Shown here piece by piece: positions 7,018 through 13,913 of a stretch of DNA of 64,000 bases. A program made the position numbers and the translations under genes. Within the stretch, counting starts at the first letter, position 1; the number at the start of each line of letters is the position of its first letter. Origin of the DNA: Kiritimatiellia bacterium. Lineage in GTDB: Bacteria > Verrucomicrobiota > Kiritimatiellia > CAIVKH01. The DNA is taken from contig JANWZO010000001.1 of the NCBI GenBank assembly GCA_025054615.1, positions 1-64,000 of the forward strand. Direction: 5' to 3'. The notes under the pieces were generated by a model. It was not told the DNA's origin. It saw only the letters and a list, made by a program, of their open reading frames with translations, and did not search any database.

Positions 7018-8550
7018 TCAGTCGTGGATGCGGCCCGTCTCCTCGGTGAGGAGGCGCAACCGCTGTTTGATTTCGGGCGTCAACTGCTCCCAGCGAAAAC
7101 GCCAGCGCCAGTTGCCGCCCTTGGTACCGGGAATGTTCATACGCGCCTCGGACCCCAAGCCGAGGAGGTCTTGTAGCGGAAAAATCGCGGTATTTGCATT
7201 TGATCGCATCGCCAGTCCGATCAGATCCCAATGAATCTCATGCCCATCCGTGCCCAGGTAATTTAAGATGGCTTCGCGCTCTTTTTCGATCTCTTCCGCG
7301 CTGCGCGTGCTGCCCTCGCCGGCTCGACTGTTGAACCACCCCACTGTCGTGTCATTGTCGTGGGTTCCAGTGTAGACAACGCAATTTTTGGGGTAGCTCT
7401 CCGGGCGGTACTCGGCGGCCTTGGCGTCGTTCCCGAAGGCAAACTGGAGGACCCGCATACCGGGAAACTGAAATTGGTCGCGCAGGGCGTCGACATCCGG
7501 CGTAATCACGCCGAGGTCCTCGGCGATGATGCTCACATTTCCAAGATGCCGTCTGACAGCGTGGAAGAAATCTGCCCCAGGGCCCGGTACCCAGCGCCCA
7601 TGGATGGCCGTGTCCGCGTCACCGGGGATTTCCCAGTAGCCGGCAAATCCGCGGAAATGATCGATCCGAACAATATCGACCATCTGGAAGATCTTTCGAA
7701 GCCGGGCAATCCACCACGCGTAGTCTTGCGCCTTGTGCACATCCCAGCGGTACAACGGGTTTCCCCATAGCTGGCCTGTCGCGCTAAAGTAATCCGGCGG
7801 GACTCCGGCGACGACGGTGCATTTGCCGTTTTCATCAATGTAGAAGAGCTCGCGGTGCGACCACGCGTCCGCGCTGTCGTGCGCAACGAAAATCGGGATA
7901 TCTCCGATGATCTTAATGCCCCGGTCGCGGCAGTAGAGGCGGAAGCGGTGCCACTGGTCGTCGAAGATCCATTGAAGGATTTTGGCGTTCCGAATCGCAG
8001 TCCTGAATTGCCTGCGGGCATGAGCTAGGGCTGATGGCTCGCGACGCACAAGTTCCGGCTCCCAAGTGTGCCATGGCTTCAAGTTGTGCGCCTCCTTGAG
8101 CGCCATGAACAGGGCAAAATCCTCGAGCCAATCCGCATTCCGCTCGCAAAACTCCTTGAAAGCCTGCTTTTGGGTCTGCGATGCATGCCGCTCAAAGGTT
8201 CGGCAGACCGTGCGGAGCACGGCCATTCGCGCGGGGATGACCTCCCCGTATTCCACGTGGTCATCCGGAAACTTCGGAAACTTGTCCAGATGCCACTTTT
8301 TCAGAAGGCCGTCCTGGACAAGCAGATCGAAACTGATGAACATCGGGTTGCCGGCAAAGGTCGAGAACGACTGGTACGGCGAATCGCCATAACCCGTGAC
8401 CCCGTGGGGCAGGATTTGCCAAAGGTGCTGCCCCATCTCCACCAGCGCATCGGCAAAAGCTCGGGCCGAGGGACCGAGGTCGCCAATTCCCCAACGACCG
8501 GGCAACGACGTGATATGCAATAAAATTCCGCTTTCTCGAGGAAAGTTCAC
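7018..8550 (-). CDS. malQ: 4-alpha-glucanotransferase (amylomaltase)
   Basis: 510 residues, the usual length. It transfers alpha-1,4-glucan chains between maltodextrins (GH77) and acts in glycogen or maltose use. The N-terminus SGILLHITSLPGRWGIGDLG is the family opening. Catalytic motifs are present: the nucleophile Asp in IVRIDHFRGF, the acid/base Glu in SIIAEDLG and the stabilising Asp in GTHDNDTTVGW. The GTG at 8550 is taken as the start because GGAGGGA lies just upstream; a longer frame from 8652 would run into the end of aspS. It follows aspS by 61 nt. A GlgX-type debranching enzyme encoded near the right end would supply or use the same glucans. Confidence 0.93.
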   Translation of the reverse strand: MNFPRESGILLHITSLPGRWGIGDLGPSARAFADALVEMGQHLWQILPHGVTGYGDSPYQSFSTFAGNPMFISFDLLVQDGLLKKWHLDKFPKFPDDHVEYGEVIPARMAVLRTVCRTFERHASQTQKQAFKEFCERNADWLEDFALFMALKEAHNLKPWHTWEPELVRREPSALAHARRQFRTAIRNAKILQWIFDDQWHRFRLYCRDRGIKIIGDIPIFVAHDSADAWSHRELFYIDENGKCTVVAGVPPDYFSATGQLWGNPLYRWDVHKAQDYAWWIARLRKIFQMVDIVRIDHFRGFAGYWEIPGDADTAIHGRWVPGPGADFFHAVRRHLGNVSIIAEDLGVITPDVDALRDQFQFPGMRVLQFAFGNDAKAAEYRPESYPKNCVVYTGTHDNDTTVGWFNSRAGEGSTRSAEEIEKEREAILNYLGTDGHEIHWDLIGLAMRSNANTAIFPLQDLLGLGSEARMNIPGTKGGNWRWRFRWEQLTPEIKQRLRLLTEETGRIHD

Positions 8551-8611
8551 CGTTTCCCTCCTATGTAAAAACGACTTTGAAGTAAAACGGTTTACCCGCG
8601 ATCTGTCACGT

Positions 8612-10405
8612 TTATTTCCGAGGGGAATCCGATTCTTCCTCCGGCAGGTCAAGCTGAATCCAAACTTCCCGCAGTTGTCGCGCTTCCACCCGGTCCGGCG
8701 CGTTCATCATCAGGTCGACAGCCTTCTGGGTCTTCGGGAAAGCAATCACGTCGCGGATGCTGTCCGCCCCAGCCATCAACATCACGAACCGGTCAAGCCC
8801 GAGCGCAATGCCTCCGTGCGGCGGAGCCCCGTATTTGAAAGCATCGATCATGTGGCCAAACATCATGCGAATTTTTTCCTCAGGCAGACCCAAGGCACGG
8901 AATGCGCGCGCCTGTAGATCCGAATCGTGAATTCGGATGCTGCCCCCGCCAAGTTCAATGCCGTTGAGGATAATGTCGTACGCAAGAGCGCGCGCACGGA
9001 GCGGGTCGGTTTCGATCAGCGCCGCGTCATCGGGGTGAGGTGCCGTAAACGGGTGGTTGACCGACGTGATCCCCCCTTCCGCGCTCCGCTCAAAAAGCGG
9101 GAAGTCGGTCACCCATGTGAACCGGAACACGCCGGTGGGTATCGCTCCCGCCTCCGCGCCGGCCAGCAGGCGGATGCGGCCCAGAGCGATATTCGCAATA
9201 TCCGGCTTGTCGGCTGCGAAGAGCACAAGGTCACCGGGGCGCATATCCAGCCGATCTCGGAGCAAGGCCTGTTCGGCTTCGCTGAAGAATTTGACAATGG
9301 GCGATTTCCAGGAACCGTCCGGCTGAACCCGGATGTAGGCGAGTCCGCCCAGCCCGGACTCTTTTGCCACCTGGGTCCAGTTGTCGATCGTCCCCTGCGA
9401 CACCGCGCCAAGCCCCTTCGCGTTGATGGCCTTGACCACACCCCCCTGCGCGAGCACCGACGCGAAGACCTTGAATTGCGTGCCCGCGAAGATGTCGCTC
9501 AGATCGGTCAGTAGCATCTGAAACCGCGTATCCGGCTTGTCCGAGCCGTAACGGTTCATCGCCTCCGAATAGGTCATACGCGGGAGGGGCAACGAGGGGC
9601 GCGGGTGTCCGGCCGCCTCCATGGCATCGGCGATTAGCCCGTCGATCAATGCGTAGATGTCCTCAGGAGTGATGAATGACATCTCAATGTCGACTTGCGT
9701 AAACTCCGGCTGGCGGTCCGCGCGCAGGTCCTCATCCCGAAAACACCGCGCGATCTGAAAGTATCTGTCCAGCCCAGCAACCATGCATAACTGCTTGTAC
9801 TGCTGGGGCGATTGCGGCAGGGCATAGAAGCAGCCTGGATTCACGCGGCTCGGCACCAGATAGTCGCGCGCGCCCTCGGGCGTGCTCTTCGTGAGAATCG
9901 GTGTTTCGATCTCGATGAAGCCTTTCCCGTCCAAATATCGGCGGATGGCCTGCGTGATCCGGTGGCGCAGAACCAGGTTTCGCTGCATCGACTCGCGCCG
10001 CAGATCCAGATAGCGATACGTCAGCCGCAATTCCTCCGCCACCCTGACGGCCTTCGCCTCCTCCAGCGGAAAGGGGGGCGGCTGGCTGCGGTTCAGCAAT
10101 TCGATGGCCGTGCCTCGCACTTCGATCTCCCCCGTCGCCAGCCTTGGGTTGACCATGTCCGCCGGCCGCGGCTGCACAACGCCGGTCACGCGCAGGACGT
10201 ACTCGCCTCGTGCGGATTGCGCCGCATCCCACGCCGACTGGGAATCGCGCGGGTCAAACGTAACCTGTGTCACCCCGTAGCGGTCGCGCAAATCGATGAA
10301 GATGAGACCGCCGTGGTCCCGCACTGTATCGGCCCAGCCGCACAACGTAACCGTCTGGCCCGCGTGTTGCCGGCGCAATTCTCCGCAGGTATGCGTTCGC
10401 ATCAT
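8612..10405 (-). CDS. aspS: Aspartate--tRNA ligase
   Basis: 597 residues, the bacterial class II type with an internal GAD insertion. The N-terminal anticodon-binding OB fold is seen in CGWADTVRDHGGLIFIDLRD, motif 2 around CFRDEDLRADRQPEFTQ, and motif 3 in GIALGLDRFVMLMAG. It charges tRNA-Asp with aspartate in the cytoplasm. Start choice: the frame has ATGs at 10432, 10405 and 10402. GGAG lies 11 nt before the 10405 codon, while the first has no ribosome site, so 10405 is used. A promoter with an overlapping perfect dyad lies about 110-160 nt upstream. It is the first gene of the minus-strand set that continues to 3507. Confidence 0.95.
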   Translation of the reverse strand: MMRTHTCGELRRQHAGQTVTLCGWADTVRDHGGLIFIDLRDRYGVTQVTFDPRDSQSAWDAAQSARGEYVLRVTGVVQPRPADMVNPRLATGEIEVRGTAIELLNRSQPPPFPLEEAKAVRVAEELRLTYRYLDLRRESMQRNLVLRHRITQAIRRYLDGKGFIEIETPILTKSTPEGARDYLVPSRVNPGCFYALPQSPQQYKQLCMVAGLDRYFQIARCFRDEDLRADRQPEFTQVDIEMSFITPEDIYALIDGLIADAMEAAGHPRPSLPLPRMTYSEAMNRYGSDKPDTRFQMLLTDLSDIFAGTQFKVFASVLAQGGVVKAINAKGLGAVSQGTIDNWTQVAKESGLGGLAYIRVQPDGSWKSPIVKFFSEAEQALLRDRLDMRPGDLVLFAADKPDIANIALGRIRLLAGAEAGAIPTGVFRFTWVTDFPLFERSAEGGITSVNHPFTAPHPDDAALIETDPLRARALAYDIILNGIELGGGSIRIHDSDLQARAFRALGLPEEKIRMMFGHMIDAFKYGAPPHGGIALGLDRFVMLMAGADSIRDVIAFPKTQKAVDLMMNAPDRVEARQLREVWIQLDLPEEESDSPRK

Positions 10406-10457
10406 GGTCTGTGACGCTCCAAAAAGTTCCATTCTCTGTAAAAATTTTTTCAGCAGC

Positions 10458-10472
10458 TTCCATGCTTTGGAA
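10458..10472. repeat. TTCCA-N5-TGGAA dyad in the aspS leader
   Basis: The 15-nt TTCCATGCTTTGGAA is a five-base dyad (TTCCA / TGGAA) that lies between the predicted aspS transcription start and the aspS start codon. It resembles the TTCCAT-NNN-ATGGAA units at 63536-63600. It may be a protein-binding or processing site, or one member of a dispersed repeat. Confidence 0.4.
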
Positions 10473-10520
10473 ATTCAGCGCAATGGACGCCTGCCGACGC
10501 CTGTTTCAACATTGCTCGCG

Positions 10521-10550
10521 CTTATAGGCACGCTAAGCGGTCTGAATCAA
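10521..10550 (-). promoter_or_regulatory. Sigma-70 type promoter for aspS
   Basis: On the minus strand TTGATT (10550-10545) and TATAAG (10526-10521) are separated by 18 nt, giving four and five matches to the -35 and -10 consensus. Transcription should begin near 10514, leaving a leader of about 110 nt before aspS. The -35 box lies inside the inverted repeat at 10537-10567. Confidence 0.55.
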
Positions 10551-10567
10551 TCTGTTATTCAGACCGC
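10537..10567. promoter_or_regulatory. Perfect 11-bp inverted repeat over the aspS -35 box
   Basis: GCGGTCTGAAT (10537-10547) and ATTCAGACCGC (10557-10567) are exact reverse complements with a 9-nt centre. The dyad covers the -35 box of the predicted aspS promoter, the position of a typical operator. There is no T-run on either side, so an intrinsic terminator is unlikely. Confidence 0.55.
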
Positions 10568-10609
10568 GGAGGCGCGATAGGTCCGGGCGGCGCGGCGGGC
10601 AGGGCGTGA

Positions 10610-10638
10610 TTGACGCGATCGCATCGCTGCGGTAGCGT
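10610..10638 (+). promoter_or_regulatory. Promoter for tRNA-Glu
   Basis: TTGACG (10610-10615) and TAGCGT (10633-10638) are 17 nt apart. The -35 matches consensus at five of six bases; the -10 keeps the first, second and last. Predicted start near 10645, just before the tRNA. Confidence 0.55.
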
Positions 10639-10652
10639 TCCTCAATCATCGC

Positions 10653-10728
10653 GCCCCCATCGTCTAGAGGCCCAGGACGCCAGGTTCTCATCCTGGAAAC
10701 ACCGGTTCGAATCCGGTTGGGGGTGCCA
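10653..10728 (+). tRNA. tRNA-Glu (anticodon CTC)
   Basis: 76 nt that fold as a tRNA. Acceptor arms are GCCCCCA and TGGGGGT (the first pair is G-U), the D region starts TCGTCTAGAGG as in other tRNA-Glu genes, the anticodon stem is CCAGG/CCTGG around TTCTCAT, and the T arm is CCGG-TTCGAAT-CCGG. The 3' CCA is encoded. It reads GAG codons. Confidence 0.93.
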
Positions 10729-10755
10729 AGCCGCTAGGCAAAATGAACCCAGCAT

Positions 10756-13752
10756 CTACTCCTGTGCGCGAACGCGCAAGAACCGCTGATCGTTGGTCGA
10801 AGCGGCGTCGAGATAGTGATGCCACGTGTTGGGCGGCGAATTGGTGAGGGTGCCGGCGGGCGCAAAACCGCCGAACAGATTTGTCGAGGCGTCCACAAAC
10901 AAGCTTACGCCGCGGGACGGCGTCGGCTGGTATCGGAGCCGCCAGCGGTTGGTCTCGAACAACCATTCAATCAAGGGCACATTCGTCGCTGACATCGGAT
11001 GGCCGCCCAACGCGTATTCCATCAGGTTGGCCCAACCGTCGCCGTCCGGATCAGCCGCGGCAGATGCCGCCGTCCCGGTTACGGATAGGTCCGAGATCCA
11101 ATCGGCGAAGCGCTGCGGTCCAACCGGAGCAAAGCTCAACCAGTTGTAGTTGCCGGCCCCGTATTCAAAAAAGATGCGGATCACGCGTGTCCCGCGCGAA
11201 AGGTGGGCGGGAACGGGAGAGGTCCAGGTCTGCCAATTCTCGTAGTCCCAATTCCAGCGGCCGTTTGCGGGAATCGCAACGTTGCTGATGGCAAGCGAAC
11301 CGTCGACATACAGCGAGATTCGCGGGTTCGGGAAGTTTGTTGGCGAGGCGTAGCGGACCCGCAGACCATATTCGTTGCTTTCGGGCACCCAGATGGTGTA
11401 GTCGAGCCACTCGCCGTTGTTGACCCATCCCACGTGGTGACCGCCGCCACTGTCGCCCGTCGGCTGGATATCGACACTGTCGATGCGATACGCGCCGCCC
11501 TCATTGTTCGGCGTCGTGTCGTGCCAACTGATGCCGGGGCCGCCGACGTCATAATTTTCGAATTCAATGCGGTTCGTCGCAACGGGCGCCGTCCCGCCGT
11601 AAGGTCCCTTTGGGGGATTGTTGACTTCAACCGTCTTCCACCCATAACCGCGGGCGCCCCGACTGTCGAATGCCTTGGCCAGATAGGAGTGGATACTGGC
11701 CGTCACGGGGAAATTAGTCACCATATAGGGCGCATTCGTGCGGGTGGCGAACAAGACATTTCCGCGATAGAACTCCACCTTCGAAATCGAATCCCCATCC
11801 GGATCGGAGACGGATGCACTCAGAACGAGGCTCGTGGGCGCCTCGTAGGGCCCTGAATTGAGTACATTCAGCGAAACGTTAGGCGAGCGATTCGACAGCG
11901 GCCCGATATCGACGGCGAGGGGTGGAGTCACGCCACGGCGCCCCGCGGTGTCCGTAACGCGCGCCACCAGCACGGCGAGCTGAGCGGTGGACGGCGTCCA
12001 TGACAAAGTGTAGGGCGCCGTGGCATTGGAGAAGCGGACCGCGCCGTCGACCAGCAGCTCCACATACGCGATGGCCGCGTTGCCCGTGGCGACGGACGGA
12101 GTTGAGGACCACACTTCGCTGACGCGCCCCGAGACAGAGGGCGAAACCCACGCAATCTGCGGTGCGGGATTTGCCGGCGCTGAAACCGAAAGCGTGCCCA
12201 GAGAATATCTGCCGTTGGCGTCGCGTCCCTGGATCGCAAGGGAAAGCGGACGCTGGTAGTGGTTGGTTCCCTGTAGGAGAACAGCGACTTTCAGGGAGTA
12301 CGATCCCGGAGGCAACGAAGCGGGCACCGCCAATTCATCGAGAATCGTCACCGGAACGTTCTTTCCGTTGGCTTCGGTCTCCTCCGTATTCACATCGAAA
12401 TCCCCATTCACGGTCGTCGGAAGGAGCTGCTGAAAATCCAGGCGGCTTCGCGCCGACCAGACCAGGGACGTGCCGCTGTACAGTTCCCAGACCGGCGCCC
12501 ATTTTTCATACGCCGGAGCGACGCCGACGTTCGACCAGCGTGACGTGATGACGAAACGGTGGCCAGCTTCGACCGAGTCCGGCCAAGCTGCTCGGTTCAA
12601 TTGGAAGCGGAACCCAGCAGCCTTGCCGATCTCAATTCGCTGAGTGTGCGTGTTATAGGAATTTAGCGCGACCTGGCTTACCGCGTAGCGGATCACCTGT
12701 GTCTCGGCGCGCATCATCGCCGGCGTGTCTTCGCCGCCGAAGAATTCGACGACAAGAGGCGTTGTCTTCCACCGGTTGCTGAACGCGGCATTGATGTTCG
12801 GGAACCACGGGCCAACCTCATCTTCAAACCAATAGTGGCTCAGGTTGTCCTTCCGGACGCCCATGCGAGGGTATCGTTCCATGGCATACGCGAATCCGGT
12901 TCCGCTCCGCTCCGGGTAATCGCCATCGGTGTCCGGGATCATGAGGAGGCGGGTTTTTTGAAATGCGGCGGCGGCCATGTCGACGAGCCGGGCGCGGGTT
13001 TCGGGCGTTGCATTCAACTCGATCGGCAAATTGGTAAAGCCGAGCCCGCTCATATGCCATTCGCCCCAGTGGCCGTAAATCCCCACATCGACATAGGCGA
13101 GGCGCGGATCGCCATCGAACGCGGCACCCAGCGCCTGATACAATGCCTCGACGCGGGCAAGAAAATTAGTGTTGTTCCAGTAGGGGACGAAAATTCCATT
13201 GCATTCGGGCTTAGTCGAGGCCATCCGTCGTCCCAAGCCCTGCTGTTCGATATAGTCGGGCGCGCCCATCAAGCCGTCCGCCTGGCCGTCGTTGTCGATA
13301 TCGCCCTCATATTCGCTAAGAATTTGAATGCGGAAGGCGAAACGACGTCCGGCCAGACGCGCCTGCTCCAAATGTTGGGTGATGACCGAAAAATTGTACA
13401 CGCCGGGCGAAGGTTCGATGGCGCGCCAGACGAACCGCTTATATTCGTCAAACAGGACACGATTGGTAGGAATGCCTCGAATATCCGCCCACCCGCCGGC
13501 GGGCGTTCCCCAAGGATAAGGGTCCTGCCATCCCCAGCGATAATCGCCGACACCCGGATTCGGAATAACGCCGACCGTTTGGCCAACGCCGTTTGTGCCG
13601 TAATTCCCCTCGCCTACTCCGTACGGAATGATTGCCGGATCAATTGACGCGCCCAACACGGACCCGTTCAACCAAAGCCACAACGGACCGACGGCCAAGC
13701 AAGCCAATCGAATCCGCCATCCAAGACTTTCCGCCCGTGAATGAATGTTCAT
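10756..13752 (-). CDS. Large secreted DUF4832/CBM6-type protein, putative glycan-acting
   Basis: 998 residues from the ATG at 13752, with a hydrophobic export segment (about 14-35). Domains in order: a TIM-barrel-like region (about 60-370) with YVDVGIYGHWGEWH, characteristic of DUF4874; a DUF4832 beta region (to about 530) containing RFVITSRWSNVGVAP and LPPGSYSLKVAV; two Ig-like domains (about 530-730); a CBM6-like carbohydrate module (about 735-880: FENYDVGG, GGGHHVGWVNNGEWLDY, RIFFEYG); and a C-terminal DPDGDGWANLMEYALGG segment with a beta tail, of a kind common in secreted Verrucomicrobiota/Kiritimatiellota proteins. It probably binds or hydrolyses polysaccharide outside the cell; catalytic residues were not assigned. 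A promoter lies 20 nt upstream. Confidence 0.75.
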   Translation of the reverse strand: MNIHSRAESLGWRIRLACLAVGPLWLWLNGSVLGASIDPAIIPYGVGEGNYGTNGVGQTVGVIPNPGVGDYRWGWQDPYPWGTPAGGWADIRGIPTNRVLFDEYKRFVWRAIEPSPGVYNFSVITQHLEQARLAGRRFAFRIQILSEYEGDIDNDGQADGLMGAPDYIEQQGLGRRMASTKPECNGIFVPYWNNTNFLARVEALYQALGAAFDGDPRLAYVDVGIYGHWGEWHMSGLGFTNLPIELNATPETRARLVDMAAAAFQKTRLLMIPDTDGDYPERSGTGFAYAMERYPRMGVRKDNLSHYWFEDEVGPWFPNINAAFSNRWKTTPLVVEFFGGEDTPAMMRAETQVIRYAVSQVALNSYNTHTQRIEIGKAAGFRFQLNRAAWPDSVEAGHRFVITSRWSNVGVAPAYEKWAPVWELYSGTSLVWSARSRLDFQQLLPTTVNGDFDVNTEETEANGKNVPVTILDELAVPASLPPGSYSLKVAVLLQGTNHYQRPLSLAIQGRDANGRYSLGTLSVSAPANPAPQIAWVSPSVSGRVSEVWSSTPSVATGNAAIAYVELLVDGAVRFSNATAPYTLSWTPSTAQLAVLVARVTDTAGRRGVTPPLAVDIGPLSNRSPNVSLNVLNSGPYEAPTSLVLSASVSDPDGDSISKVEFYRGNVLFATRTNAPYMVTNFPVTASIHSYLAKAFDSRGARGYGWKTVEVNNPPKGPYGGTAPVATNRIEFENYDVGGPGISWHDTTPNNEGGAYRIDSVDIQPTGDSGGGHHVGWVNNGEWLDYTIWVPESNEYGLRVRYASPTNFPNPRISLYVDGSLAISNVAIPANGRWNWDYENWQTWTSPVPAHLSRGTRVIRIFFEYGAGNYNWLSFAPVGPQRFADWISDLSVTGTAASAAADPDGDGWANLMEYALGGHPMSATNVPLIEWLFETNRWRLRYQPTPSRGVSLFVDASTNLFGGFAPAGTLTNSPPNTWHHYLDAASTNDQRFLRVRAQE

Positions 13753-13771
13753 GGTTGCTGCCGCTTCATAA

Positions 13772-13800
13772 ATCGTATCGCAGGTTCCGTGCCGGGTAAA
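13772..13800 (-). promoter_or_regulatory. Sigma-70 type promoter of the DUF4832/CBM6 gene
   Basis: On the minus strand TTTACC (13800-13795) and TACGAT (13777-13772) are separated by 17 nt, with four matches each to consensus. Transcription would begin about 12 nt before the ATG at 13752. The ribosome site is weak. Confidence 0.4.
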
Positions 13801-13897
13801 CCTACAGTAGCCCGATCCCCAGCGAACCCTTACCGTTACTGGTAGCGGTGCTGCGGGATTTGTCCGACGGGCAATTGGGAACAAATGGCTTGCGCCG

Positions 13898-13906
13898 TGA
13901 TATACT
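13898..13906 (+). promoter_or_regulatory. Extended -10 promoter directly before the oxidoreductase start
   Basis: TGA followed by TATACT is an extended -10 (TGn-TATACT). It ends exactly 7 nt before the GTG at 13914, so the transcript would begin at or next to the start codon. No ribosome site is present. The same spacing is found at 58626-58642. Confidence 0.45.
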
Positions 13907-13913
13907 GAACGGC

